Of a stretch of DNA of 64,000 bases, positions 11,692 through 24,370 are shown one piece after another. Numbering within the stretch: the stretch's first letter is position 1; each line of letters starts with the position of its first letter. The notes beneath the pieces were generated by a model that worked only from the letters and a program-made list of their open reading frames with translations, was not told the origin of the DNA and made no database searches. The stretch spans positions 97,576,935 to 97,640,934 of the forward strand of contig OX421962.1 in assembly GCA_949128115.1 (NCBI GenBank), written 5' to 3'. The stretch comes from Anaspis maculata (lineage: Eukaryota; Arthropoda; Insecta; Coleoptera; Scraptiidae). A program made the translations under genes and the position numbers.

Positions 11692-14570
11692 ATACGCCCG
11701 TGCAAGTTGAAAATAATTTGTGCGTGCATTGTGTTACCGATGAGTATTCCTCGAGGAGGAGTTCAACTGCGAAAATTTGTACAGGGACAAACAAACAGAC
11801 GAACCAGTCGCAATGTATCCTTCGAAAATGCGCCAAAAACTGTGCGGGGACCCTATTTGAGAAACGCCACGTCGCGCGTCGTCGATACGTTGGGTGTCAC
11901 TGAAAACGACTCTCGTGAACATGCCGTCGTATAATGAAAACGGATGACGAATTAATTGGAATATTATTTGCAAGGCTTGGTAGAAAGAGTACACGTTTCG
12001 TTCCTCCTCCGGTACCTAATTACAGTAATTTGGATCAACGAACTGTGAACTGCAGTTTCCACTCCGCTTCTTCAGTTCCTGACAACGGAGAACGAGCGGA
12101 GCAGAGGTAGAGAACATTATGCAAGATTCCTCTGTACTCGCAACTTAATCAAATTTATATTCTCAATTGAGGTTTTGGAATGCGCCAGCTCATATCACTG
12201 AGTTGCGGCCAGGATGAAATTGCACTAAACGACCGACCTTGACCGGCTAATGAACAGGCCGAGGTTCCAGTTCCAGAAATGTTACTTTTCTGATAGGTAT
12301 AACTATCGTAACGTAACGGTGGCATCGACTGACGAGGAAATAGTCGACTATTTTACACTATAAAGCCTTCCCATTATTTTCACTTAAGAGTATTCAACCT
12401 GTTTTAGGTAGAATAAAAATGTGATCCTTATGTTTCACCTGTCAAGTGTCAATTATTAATCAAATGGTTTTTATCAGATTTTGATTAGGTATCAACAGAG
12501 TTGTCTTGCTTTTTTTTGAAACGAAACAATAATTTCTAAAAGCTCCACGCAAAATAATATGAAAGATGAGAATAATAATAGTTATTGTTGTTGAAGAAAA
12601 TAGAAAACCTAACTGCATTTATATTATTAAAGCTTATAGAGGTAACAGATTATTACGGATCTTGAGCGGTTTCATGGTGCCTTCATAATCCGATTAACGG
12701 CCGGCTCTTCCATTGGAAAGCGCAATTTTACAATCCAATATAAAATTGCCGTAATTTCCATTTATTCATTATCCATTCACGAGTCGGAAAGGAAATTGTT
12801 ATCGGAGTTTTCAAGGTTGGCAGCAGAGTCGGTATTGTAGCGGCCACGTAACTGTTGTGCGGTCAGCGGTCACAGATTTATCAGCTTTTTTTCAGTAGGT
12901 ATGGAAATTTCAATAGGATTTTATAGTAAACTAAACTGTCACACATTCAACCGGTGACATTTGAAGGAAGTAAGAGTGTGAACCTTAGCAACCAGGCGAA
13001 GGTATACTATCGACAACTGTCCCTTTTCTGACATTCATAGGTACTGACGTATAAGGTTGACTGAAGTGGAGGTCGAAGGGATGCCATCGTTGACAGCCGA
13101 AGCAGGCCCGCCGCCTCACAAAAATACAACCACTTCCGTGTTGGGGATTCCCAGGAATAAAATAAAAATTCTCAAAAGCTTTGCAATAATGTTTCGCTCA
13201 ACAAGCATTAAATGTGTTATTTCTGAATTAGAAGTTTTTCGTCCTACCTACCTACTCTACTCCACTAGTCTGTCACATAGCTGACACATGCGTGAAATAA
13301 AAACGACTTGACAGACTTGTCAGTGTCAAATAATGTCACTTCGCCGTATGCGAAATAAATGCTTTCCGCACGAGCAGGACAGTACAAGTTTAAAGACTGG
13401 ACGTCACTATTCTCGAGTACGAAACAATAACAGATGCTATTTGAATTTAATGGTACAATAATTATAATAACGGTTCGTTGCGTAATGTTGTACATCCGAA
13501 GGACGTAATAAATAGTGCCACCAGCACCAGTCAATGTTTACCTATGGATTGATATTAGGTTAACGCGATCGTTGGTGCTTCAGCTAGATTTCTGGCGTTA
13601 CGGAGATCGATCAGGTGAAGCATCTCCCCATAACCTACATGATAAAAGCGATAAATGTCCGCACTCTGCAGTGCTTTGGTCGTGCGGGATCTATAATTAG
13701 ACAATCCTCTTGATGCGTGTGTGTAGGATTCAAGTTTTATATTTAGAATTGATGGTTGTTTATGCATGACTCATTTAACGTGATAAGTGCCATGCCATTT
13801 TTCCTCTCTAGCTACTTGCTTGTGCAAATTGAAAAGTCGAAATTTTTTGCTCAATTACAATTAAGCACTTGCCAATTCAAGGCCCACGCTCCATTCATGT
13901 TTGTCTTAGTGAAAACTCGACGAACGAGAATTAAAAAAAAAGTACCCACTCAATTACCTGATACTCGATAGTTTTGCGGATTTCAGCTGAATAAAATGAA
14001 AGTCATCATTCCCTTGGTCGTGACCTTGGTTGTAATTGACGTTGAAAAGGAAACAAAGTCATTAAAAATTAATAAGAACACCAGTTTGTTTCTTTGAATG
14101 ACTGTAAAATTCAACGGAGTAAACCGCGAATGCAGGCCACATGCACTTCTAAAGGTTGATTTAGGCTCGCAAAAAAATAAGAATAAAAATAACGATAAGA
14201 ATAAAGAACTTCAACTTTCCATTCACTGTTGCGTATTGAAGATGCGCAGATGTGTCAACAGTGGCGACGTAAAAGATTCTCTGAGGGCGAAATGTTCCCT
14301 GAATTCTGCACAAATCATCCTCAATGTTATTGAATAATCAAGTTACGTAATTAACTTATGTAGAATGATATTCTACAATGTGTTTTAAAGCCTTCCGTGG
14401 CTTGTGTTTTCTTCCGTTAATGACGAGATTCTAGCCCCTCTCAAAAAATACTTTCTGCCGCCACTGCCCAAGAAATTCAAAAATAAAAATAACAAGTTGA
14501 ATACTTTCAAGTTCTGCTCGAAGATAAGCCGAACGAGCGACGAAGGTACTCCAGCTTTGCCGATGACGAT
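11692..14570. other. No gene recognised
   Basis: AT-rich DNA. Segment 12690-12790 (ccgattaacggccgg, then several TTTATT/ATTA words) resembles a conserved non-coding element by composition. Open frames here are short and lack domains. Confidence 0.35.
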
Positions 14571-14664
14571 GGGAGCTGCTATTCTTGAAACTAAGGCAGA
14601 AATTCCCTGGAAGTTTTATGCAATCCGCAGTACATCGATGTAGCAAGAATTGCCTAGAACCATG
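14571..14664 (+). repeat. GCTATTCTTGAA repeat family, copy 1
   Basis: Starts gggagctgctattcttgaaa, then ttccctggaagttttat, aatccgcagtac and gatgtagc. The same blocks in the same order occur at 31329 and 32160. The start resembles the 1071 MITE terminus, so these may be solo ends of a PIF/Harbinger-like family. Confidence 0.7.
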
Positions 14665-16390
14665 TAAGATTAGGTTTCTCCTGTCGTTGAGTAGGCGAGG
14701 AACTCCCACGGGTTGTACGACGTGAAGTGTCCGCTGAATGGGTTCGGAACACGTTACGAGAAACGAACAGCTGCGATACAAAACGAATCGGCTATTTCTT
14801 CCACACTTCAAGAATACGATAATCCGCTCGGCGACTCTCGCTAAAAATTTCAAATTGAATTCATGCCATATGATTAGGTATATAGGTCGCGGGAACATGA
14901 CCGTCACCTTGGCACCCGCTATGGCAACGTTGCAAGTATGTCTGACGTGGCATACGCCAATCACGGCCCAGCTGGATTTACTTTCTTAGTCTAGTGATCT
15001 ACCCAGAGCAGCTCCTGCTAGCACAACGAAGCGCCTCTTGCCGACTCCTTGTCCGCGCTTGCGCCTGATGGGGTGCCAAAGTACCGCTGTAGAGATTCGC
15101 TTGTTTTTGACATTACTCAGTTAAATCTTGAGTTTAGCACATTAATTTCTATAATAAAGCGACAATTGTTCAATAAATTATCTACATATATATTTATTAC
15201 AACTTTACAACTGCATAAAAATGCTTATTAATAAGTAGGTACTAGTGAAAATAACATCATACCATACACCCATCTCAAGCACGCCATTTTTGTTTCCGCG
15301 ACCTATAGACTGTAAACATCTACAACCTCTGACAAGTGAGACCAATGGTCTGCTTCGTAACGGCGGCGGCGGTCTAAACGTTGTGCCATCTACCAGTTAT
15401 GTTTACAAGCTCTCATCAGTGGTATTGTCTATCACTGCAATAATTTAGATTGATTAGCTACCTTATACTACACATGATATTGATTTGAAATAATGCTATA
15501 TAAAAAATTCATTCATATACCTACCTATTCAAGTATTATCTACAGATCAGTGATACTGTATAACACTTAACAAAGCAAGTAGGAAAACAACCGCAATAAT
15601 AACAGCATAAAGCTAAAAACTCTAGCTAAAAATTGTGACGACTGTCATTTTAATGCTTCCAGCGACACGTAAGAGCAATTTTTCAAACTATTTTTCATTA
15701 TTATTTTTATTTCTGAACTATAAATGGGCAGTTGCCGTGCTTATTTCTCTTTTTTTATTCTTATATTGTGCGAGCATAAATCCACCTTAAGATCGCTATT
15801 ATAAGCGGCCCCATTTTGATCTAACGACAAACGGAATTGAGGTTTGATCTACCGACGACAGATGAATAAATAATGAGGCGGTAAGTCACTTCTGGTTGTT
15901 TTCGTTATTTTCATTTTCGAAACTTTTTGATGAATTTTTACGCGATAAATCGACACTGCGTAATTTGGGAAAAGGGGAGGAGTTTGATGGACCTCTAGCC
16001 CTACCGTTGGCAGAAGTGAAATACACCCGCTCTCGTGCCTGTGATCTCTTTGACCAAAGATTAGAACTAATAATGCTTGTTGAACTTGTCATTTTTAATT
16101 CAAATTGCGATGTTTCAAAAGAGTATCCACAAAATTCTCGGAACCAGTCGGAATCGTAGAACCGTCATTGTTTGGCTCACTTCTCTAAACGGGAGGGCAC
16201 TTACGTCCTCGCTTTATCCATCTGTCAGCTGTCTGTCTGGCCGTCTGTCCATCACAGCATCTAGTCCTAGACGAAAGGATCTCTGCGCAAAATTTCAACT
16301 ACCATGGGTAGCTGATGGCCTTGATACTCGAACCAAGAATAATCTTGCCGAATAACGATAAACAATTCCAATAATAACATTTTAGTGTGG
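14665..16390. other. No gene recognised
   Basis: AT-rich DNA with TAGGTACCTA-like words. A donor-like GTAAGT near 15885 follows atgaggcg, but no supporting exon was found. Confidence 0.4.
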
Positions 16391-16834
16391 CGCGGCGTCG
16401 CCGATGAAGTGCTCAAGTTGACAATAACTGGATTTAAAAAGTTATCACATGTGGACAAGTGCCCGTTCTCATGAAAACGCATGAATACATGCACGGGGCT
16501 ATTTTATTTATATATAAAAATGTTTTATTGGGTTCTTTGGAACAGGAAAAGTAAAAAAGAGCAGGACTATATTGATCACAACATTTCCTATTACCTACCT
16601 ATTATTCGTTTGACGAAGCCGTCGTTAGTCGGCGAAACGTTACGAAAAATATACTCCCGCTTTTTTTACCTTCCTGTTCCAAAAAACCCAAAAGAACATT
16701 CTTATATAAAAAAAAAATCAAGGACAGAAATCTACAAAATTGTACGGGGCTATATTTAGAGAATAATTTGAGCTTTCTTGTGACAAATACTCCGCTTCGA
16801 TACGACCCCCAGATCAATAGTTACGAATTCTTGG
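16391..16834. repeat. Unclassified interspersed repeat, copy B, interrupted
   Basis: Second copy of the repeat at 11501-11691. Alignment stops near 16506 and resumes near 16741 because of a 234-bp insertion (next entry). Copy A is uninterrupted at that point and serves as the empty site. Confidence 0.75.
16507..16740 (+). mobile_element. Penelope-like element fragment with hammerhead-like core
   Basis: The insertion is flanked by an imperfect direct repeat, TGCACGGGGCTATTTTA (16490-16506) and TGTACGGGGCTATATTTA (16741-16758), read as a target-site duplication. Inside, 16611-16638 reads TGACGA, then a 4-bp stem GCCG/CGGC with an 8-nt loop, then GAAAC. This is the layout of the minimal hammerhead ribozymes carried by Penelope-like elements. 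The base before TGA is T where active ribozymes need C, so self-cleavage is doubtful. Arms around 16515-16562 and 16659-16706 form a further inverted repeat. No reverse transcriptase or GIY-YIG sequence remains. Confidence 0.5.
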
Positions 16835-17220
16835 CGCAATCCACGAAATGGGAGCGCTTATTTGCTAATTATTTCATCCAGACATTTCCAGGCAATATCT
16901 CAGTTCCTATAGACCTCGGATTGAACTCGGGCTTTCGCTAGATAATAGCTTAGGTACTCCTGATGTGCGAACAACAAACTTATTTGAGCCATCTTCGCCG
17001 ACATCTTGGACCACCATATTGAGCTTTTTCAGATATGGACCGATTCCCGTGAAGTTTTGATCACATTTGTGTTTTGCATAGTTATTCTTATTATCGCCTC
17101 ACTCCGCCAGGCCTGATTCATGGTGAGAGTGTCTCACAAGTGCGCAGGAGCAGAATTAGATTTGGTTCTTGCTGTGATAAAGGTGAAAAGTTAGCAGTCG
17201 CAGCCCATGTTATTTTTATA

Positions 17221-17947
17221 CAGGGTGTTTCCAAAATGGTGTTACAAACTTCTAGGGGAGATTCCCCATCAAAAATGGACAAGGAAAATATATACTTTTG
17301 ATGTCCTAAAATGCTCAGTTGAAAAGTTACAGGGTGTTCAAGTTGACTTTTTAAAACTGATTTTTTGACATTAGTTTTGAACCGTTTAACCGATTTTGTT
17401 CAAGTTCTCACCAAAGTTAACTGAAATAAGTCTTTATCGAATAATAGTAACGTGTTGGAGAAAAAAGTTCAGGGGCGTAGATAATGGGGGCTGTCCTCAT
17501 ATTTCCCCCCCTATTTTTTACACCCCTAGCTATTTTCCCAAATTGTTCTTATTTTTTTATTCTACGTTCAATTTAGAGAAAAAAGTTACTCTTGCAAAAT
17601 TTTGATTAGAGGCTTCGTTTTTGAGATATCTGAGTTTGAAACTTTGGAAAACATCTCGAAATTGCCACTTTCCAAGGCCAAAAAATTAGAATAAAAAAAA
17701 ACTCATGATTTTTCAGCAGAAATAGGTTCTCTTCAATTTTCTAAGTTGATAAACCACTATTTCCTCTGAGAAACGAGAGCTTTTCAGGGAAAAAAAAATG
17801 GGCTCATTGAAAGTGGCGATTTCGAGATGTTTTCCAAAGTTTCAAACTCAGATATCTCAAAAACGAAGCCTCTAATCAAAATTTTGCAGGGGTAACTTTT
17901 TTCTCTAAATTAAACGTAGAATAAAAAAATAAGAACAATTTGGGAAA
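17221..17947. mobile_element. Foldback transposon with a truncated right arm
   Basis: Starts CAGGGTGTTTCCAAAATGG after TA (17219-17220). The left arm from about 17531 to 17673 is mirrored by 17809-17947. The outer 310 bp of the right arm, including its terminus, are missing, so this copy is dead. It has the same design as the elements at 6533 and 22761 but its arm sequence is unrelated. Confidence 0.8.
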
Positions 17948-18449
17948 TTGGAATGGGAAACAATTTTTCACTCTGAAATTGAATAGCAATGAATTGACCT
18001 CATTACTGCTTTTGCTGGACCTCTGTCATGCTGTTATTGTGCCGTCTTCTTTAAGAATATGTTTATCGTCCATTGTCGCGTAAGGATAGTTTAAAAGCCA
18101 GGCTATAGCAAAGGATTATTTGGCGTCTCACTAACTGGAAATGCACCGTTGCGCTATTCAGCTGGTTAGATCAGACAATATTTTGTGGGTAGCTAACGAC
18201 TAGAGTCTGTATTTGAAGGGGCTTTTCCTGCTATTAATAATACATAGGTAATAATAAGATAATAGGTGTAATAAGAGAAAGTGGTTGTATACTTAATAGG
18301 TAGTACTTATATCGATACTTACCACAAGCGACAAGATCTGCTAATTCTAGATTTCTAGAAAATATCAGAGATATATTATTCATCAGACCTAAATCGTTGG
18401 GAAGTAAGAACTGCTTTTATAAATTAAGTTGTGGTCCGTTGATATTACT

Positions 18450-18476
18450 GATGATTTCTTTCTTTTTCAGGTGAGT
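18450..18476 (+). promoter_or_regulatory. Candidate recursive (ratchet) splice site
   Basis: A polypyrimidine acceptor (gatttctttctttttcag, ending 18470) abuts the strong donor GTGAGT (18471-18476). A branch-point-like ctgat lies about 20 nt upstream. An acceptor joined directly to a donor defines a zero-length exon, which in Drosophila marks stepwise removal of very long introns (established knowledge). It fits a gene-poor window on the + strand. It could also be an exon start with a chance GTGAGT, but the downstream DNA is not open for long. Confidence 0.55.
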
Positions 18477-18664
18477 CGTTGTCTCGGAGGTGTCGAGCGG
18501 TAAGAGTCATTTTATGGCGTCTCCTGCAGGTCGTGAACCTCTCCCAGTTTTATATCGCATCTTCGCGTCGTGTGTGTGCTCCGGGTATTTATGCCCTTTT
18601 TATAAGTTTTAAACGAGCTTTTTACAGGATAAAATCGCTTTCCCAGCTTTCCCACAGATTAATC

Positions 18665-18700
<36 letters not shown>

Positions 18701-21195
18701 CACACGTAATTCGTACAAAGTTTGCGGCTTTGGAATACTCACTCGCGTAAGAAAATTCTCTCGCTAAAGTGAATTCCGCAAGTGTTTATCTCTGCGCGAA
18801 GCAAGCTCGATTTCTCGGCCGCGCGCCTTCTCTTTGGTCGCCCTTTAATAAATTATCCGGCTGTACAATTTGCCCATCGCTTTTATTACGTTTACTTAAA
18901 AATTACGAGACAGTTCATTTTAAATTGAAATTGGATGCTCGGGCGTCAGAGGCCGTCGCGAAAAAAGTGTTTGAATTTTCAAGTGGGTTGTTCCAATTTG
19001 CATGTCCTTTTCAACTATTTAACACAACAACACCGTCAGGCAAGAAAACCTCGAAATCAAAGCTTTTATAATGAGCCCACGGGAATTGTACAGAAGTTTT
19101 ATTTAACGAGCGGGTTAGCGCCTCATTTAGAACTTTCCGGCTTTTTTTGTATGTGTGTGGGGGGCGGATGATGATGTAGAGTGCGCGGCTTTTATAATCG
19201 GCTTATTCCTCATTGCTTTGATTTCCCGACGCAACATTTCAATTTTTAATGGAATTATTATCGATTCACCGAAATCGTCGAAGGGCATCATCTCATCACC
19301 AGCGCACCACCGACAGTACCCCCAATCAGCATCATCATAACCGACATCAGGTTTAAGCCGATCCGGGGCTTAGATCCCCGGCACCAGCCAACAACTTAAT
19401 TATATTTTAAATTACTTGCGGGCTTTTCGCTTGGTTTACATTTTAAGGGCGTGGAAACTCACTTATTATTTAGTGCTTTGGCAACCTAAAACCCGGCATT
19501 CCATTAATTTCAATGTAAGTGCCGGGTTGAAGGCAAAAATGATTTTTTGTTTTTCGGTGCGACGGTGATGTCAAGGTCGTTTCAATCGCAGCAACTCCAA
19601 AATAAAGTGCCAGTGATTTAATATTGACGCCCCAATATCATCTTCAGAGACAATTAACTGTGACCCAGTTTCTCTGTCGCCTTCGAACTTACATCCGTTG
19701 AACTTGTCGTATGTACATGGCTTGGCGCGTAACTTTTTACTTGATGAAATTGCAGTTTTTCAGAAGTCAGATATTCTGTCTATTTCAATACGATCAACAT
19801 CATCATCATGGCTTATTTGGAGTGTAAATTCAGCAAATAAAAAAAATTATGATTAATATGTGTGTGTGCGCGAAGCAAAAGAGCAAAGTGGTGGAATTAA
19901 CAGAGAAAATCAATCTACACGCTATTTCTAAATAAATAATTGTGCAAAGTACCGTTACTACCGTTTCAGCGGGGTGTGATGATCTCCAAGAGTCCAGACT
20001 CCGCGCAGTAAGCGTCTAAAACCATCCTGCTCTAAACTCGGAACAGCCGGTGTTCAGTGGCTCACGGGGAAAGACTTCGCATTCGCAAATTTTAACAACA
20101 TTCACTGACTTATTCCACACAAAAAACTACGTAACGTTACACAGTACCGTCGCATGCGCATGACACAAAAGACCATTCATACCGTTGTTGGGTGTTGGGT
20201 TTTCTAATTTTGTCCATCACACATTTTAGATCACTCCCCAAGAGCAATACCGTTAATCTATCATTGAAACCTGAATGTTCGCCATATAAAGGGCCGTATT
20301 GAGTAATAAATTTATTGTAACAGTTTATGTTTGCCATACAGTCTACCAGGAGTACCAGGTATATTCGCTCTGTGTCTGCTTATTCGCTCATTCTCCGATC
20401 TCGGCGACAACAATAAAGGGTATGATTGTGTACTGCTCGTAGGCGCTGGCAATTTACATCATTCAACATATGCTTTGATAATCTTCCGATAAATCTGTCA
20501 CGTATTCGAACCGCGTCTCTATAATATTCATTAAAAGGTTATTGTGCATGACTCTGACTCACGACTGCCCGTGTTGCGATACTTTAAGCACCACTGGCGC
20601 AGTGGCATCTTGCGTTTTACTGCGTGCATCGAATTTTAATTTGAACGATTTGACGTTGATTGAAGTCTGTCAGTATCTTCGAAGAGCCAAATTTACTTTG
20701 AACATGATTTTTCGAGTTGTTTTGCTAGGTTTTTTTTTCGTAAGATTTTGGCACTGCTGTGGTCTGGTCACTTGCTTTGGTTCAATAAAACTTGAGGCTG
20801 AGGTCTGTCTCAGTTGGCCCGGAAGAGCAAGCCTAGACCAAAATTTCTTACATGGCTAACTCATGGAAACACTGCGAAATTACGCTTATTGTCGCTGCAG
20901 TTGGCTTGGCGAGATGTAAGCTAACCTGAGCCCAATTCAACGAACTTTTTACTGAATTACTTTGGTCTTCTGGGAATCAACACACAATGGTTAAAAGAGG
21001 ACGCCACAAATTCACTCATTTAACACGCAATCGATTTTGTGCGTAAATGCTAATTGATTAAAAACGGCATTAATTTCAATTTCAATGTGAATCCACTTGA
21101 GGTTTACAGTCATCACACTAGGCGATAAGTCGTGCGATCATGATAGGTGTTCAAATATATTCAACGAAATTTACCTGCCATAGATTCATTCATAA
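18477..21195. other. No gene recognised; conserved-element-like blocks
   Basis: Segments 18720-19100 and 19370-19640 have compositions and ATTA/TAAT-bearing words typical of insect conserved non-coding DNA (for example aattatattttaaattac, cattaatttcaatg). No coding frame is convincing. The open frame at 20542-20859 lacks any domain. Confidence 0.35.
18668..18698. repeat. (CA)n microsatellite
   Basis: About fifteen CA units, 200 bases downstream of the ratchet-site candidate. Confidence 0.95.
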
Positions 21196-21197
21196 TA

Positions 21198-21519
21198 GGG
21201 TGATTGCATGTAGAGGGAGTTTATGGCAAAATGTCAATAGTGTCATTGTGATTTGTCAAGTTTCATCCATGTCGGAGTCAACGTCAACCGGACTAACCTC
21301 TAAATACTGTCATGTTTACGATTTCACGTGTTTTGTTCACGTACTGTCTTGTTCGGCGTTTACGAGGTCGAGATTGTGATTTCTAATCATTCTAACAAAA
21401 GAATGAATGTCCTATACCTGTTATGTGCCCCAATGCAATTCCATAACAAACGTCAAAACATAACTCGATCCTTGCGCTGCCTGCCGGTGATCAGGTGAAC
21501 GAATTTCATGCAATCACCC
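21198..21519. mobile_element. TA-flanked MITE, 322 bp
   Basis: Ends GGGTGATTGCATG and CATGCAATCACCC, flanked by TA at 21196-21197 and 21520-21521. A TA duplication suggests the Tc1/mariner superfamily. The inside is not a simple palindrome and encodes nothing. A decayed relative lies at 11193-11280. It sits directly at the 3' side of the decayed retrotransposon that follows. Confidence 0.8.
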
Positions 21520-21529
21520 TATTGGCATT

Positions 21530-22757
21530 CACGGCCCGTCAATAGCTTCTGCCTCCTTTAAAATCCACCTCCAGATGACCCTGTCTATTGCTAGATTCTC
21601 CCAATCTTTCCTTCTCAATTGCTGCATGATCTCTTCATTGTGTTTATCCCATCTCTGCTAAGGTTCCGCCCTAGTTCTTCCACCTTAGTCTCTATTATCT
21701 TCTTGAACATCCGCTCCTCTTCCCTTCTTACAACAGGTCCGGCCCACCGCAGCACTATTCCCTTGATCAATCCTCCCACGTTGACAATGTTGACTTGTAC
21801 ATAACTCTCTCAGTTTCTAGTATCGTGCTGTGCTCCGCCATCTTTTTAGGGTCCGTACCCCCACTCATTGCTGGTACTTTGTAGGCAATGCGAAGATTGC
21901 GAAGTGGCGTTATTTCCCTGTAGTTGGAAAAGTCTCCGCCGTTTCTTTTTTGTAGAATAGCAACATGATGCCGGTTTTCCATTTTGAGGGTATTTCTTTT
22001 TTCCTTCAGATGTTGAGTATCAAACAATGCTCCGTCATTAACTTGGACCTCCCCCTTTTATCATATCTCCGTCAGTATTGTCTACCCAACTTTCCATCTT
22101 CACTATCGCATTTTCAACGTCTTGCAGTTTTGGTTCCTCCGTCTCTGTGTCTTTGAACACTTCTTTTTTCCTGCCTTTAATCATTTCGCTCGCTATTTCT
22201 TGTTCGCCGGTAAGGAGTTAGTTGAATTGTTCTTTCCACCTTTCCTGTTTCATTAGTCACCAAGTTGCTTCCTTGATTTTTGCATTATTCCTAATCTGTG
22301 GACAAAATTCACCGCAGGTGACTCTGGCGTTCTGATGAAACTCCCTAATGTATTCTTTACTGTTCAATGTTCGTCTCCACTTTGTTTCCTTCGCTTTCTC
22401 GTTTCTTTCTTTGTAGCAGCAAGCTTATTGTCAGTTTCTCTCCTCAGTTTTTGTCGTTCTTTCAATTCTAGTTATTCTGCTCTTTGCAACCACTTCCGTT
22501 TTGCCATCGCCTTCTTTCTGTGTTCTGTTCTCGTGTTCACATTCTTCGTCAAGACATCCCTCGTTTCTCACTCTTTCCTTTCTGCCTAGTACATCGTCTT
22601 TTGTTTTGCTCAGTTCTTTATTATTCTCCATTCATCCATAAATCGATTCTACTAGGCTTCCCCGATGCGTTTCCATTTTTCTATTCATTTTCTTCCACAG
22701 ATTCCGGATGCTATCCCTCTCTATTTTCTCAACTTTCCGTTATAGTGCTTACATGCA
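21530..22757 (-). pseudogene. Decayed non-LTR retrotransposon (reverse transcriptase ORF2)
   Basis: Reading the - strand from 22631 down, pieces follow the usual order of a LINE ORF2 polyprotein, in several frames. First is a charged linker (CLDEECEHENRTQKEGDG, near 22530). Then RWKEQFN, a stop and LLTGEQE (near 22220), matching the W-x-x-x-F-x-x-LL motif before the reverse transcriptase. Then EEPKLQDVENAIVKME (near 22100), EIPSKWKTGIMLLFYKK (near 21980) and a piece like NYRGISLL (FSNYREITPL, near 21910). Finally a C-terminal tail LRWAGPVVRREEERMFKK (near 21730). The catalytic core between about 21800 and 21900 is deleted, and frameshifts and stops are many. It is a dead copy; the clade (RTE, CR1 or Jockey type) is not resolved. 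Confidence 0.75.
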
Positions 22758-22760
22758 ATA

Positions 22761-23931
22761 CAGGGTGATTCATGAGTGACCTTACATAGGCTAATGGGAG
22801 ATAGAGGACTTCGAGGCGAGTCAGGATCCACTGAAGAAATTTTATTTTCTCCGATGGTTACGAAGATACAGAGTGTTTTGTGTGTTTCGTATGAAACTTT
22901 GATAAGCGATATTTCTGAAACGGCCAAAGGTATTTTGTTGAAATTCACCAGTAATATTTCTCTGTTGGAACTCATCCCGAAGCCATACCGGGTGAGTCAA
23001 AATCCAGGGCCGGGCTAGAAAAAAGGTGCCCCTTTTTTGTTTCATCAAAAAGTACATTTTCTAACCGCTTTTCTAAAAAACGGCTATCGGATTCAAAAAG
23101 CTAAGGACAAATGCTTTAAGAATCACTCTTCAATTTAGATGGCACACCCAAACCGTTTCGACAATAAAATCAAAGTAAAATTTGTGGGTGAGTTCCCATT
23201 TTCGACCGGACATAATCGACTCATTGTTTGATCGAATTTATTGAAATTCATTTTTTGGCTTGTCTCTGTTGAATAGAAGGGCTTGGTTAAAAAAAAATTT
23301 CAAAGCTGACAATTTTTTTTTATGACAAAATCGAGAGCGAAACCAAAATTAGACTCGATTTGATCTTCAAAAAAAAATTTCCGGCTATGGAATTTTTCTT
23401 ACTACCAAGCCCTTCTGTTCCACAGAGATAAGCTAAAAAATGAATTTTAATGAATTCAATCAAACAATGAGTCGATTATGTCCGGTCAAAAATGGAAACT
23501 TACCCACAAATATTACTTTTAATTTTTTTGTCGAAACGGTCTAGGTGTGCCATCTAAATTGAAGAGTGATTCTTGAAGCATTTTTCCTTAGCTTTTCGAA
23601 TCCGATAACAGTTTTTCAGAAAAGCGGTCAGAAAATGTACTTTTTGATCAAATAAAAGAGGGGCACATTTTTTCAATTCCTGCCCTGGATTTTGACTCAC
23701 CCGGTATGACTTCTGGATAAGTTCCAGCAGAGAAATATTACTGGTAAATTTCAATACAATATCTTCAACCGTTTCAGAAATATCGCTGATCAAAGTTTCA
23801 TACGAAACACACAAAACACCCTGTATCTTCGTAACCAATGGGGAAAACAAAATTTCCTCAGTGGATCCCGACTTGCCTCGAAGTCCTCTATCTCCCATCA
23901 GCCTATGTAAGGTCACTCATGAATCACCCTG
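22761..23931. mobile_element. Large foldback transposon, TA-flanked
   Basis: Ends CAGGGTGATTCATGAGTGAC and its reverse complement, each beside TA. Arms of about 530 bp (22761-23290 and 23404-23931) mirror each other with scattered substitutions around a 110-bp centre. Similar-looking open frames in both arms are mirror images and are not genes. It lies immediately upstream of the decayed retrotransposon and may have inserted into its 5' part. Confidence 0.9.
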
Positions 23932-24370
23932 TATAACATAATTTTGGTAATTTTGAGCAACATTCTGACAGTTCAGACTGTTTTAATGCTATTCTGGTAG
24001 ATTTTAGTGACTAGGTAAGGTACTAGCGATATCTTGTACCATAATATATTCGTAATATTGTTACGTATTCCGCGTTCAGGTTCGTTTATAATTGAGACAA
24101 TCGTTTTAAAATACACTCTGTTTATTACTGCGTACTACAATAAATACATGCCAACAATAGGTCGATTGCACGTAGGGACCGCTTGTGTCGCCGTTTGCAA
24201 CTTGGGGACTTTGAGTTCCTCAATTGGTATTGCAAACCGTCAAATCGTGTGCCATAACTGTCAGTCGCATCATTTTGGCATTTGAATACCTAACATTTAT
24301 CTCGCTTCACCAATTATTGCCCGGTGTCATCAGTTCTCTTCTAATCTTTCCATATTGTCGACGCTGAAAA
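23932..24370. other. No gene recognised
   Basis: AT-rich sequence between the foldback and the THAP-like fragment. It could be upstream sequence of the source transposon, but nothing in it proves that. Confidence 0.35.
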
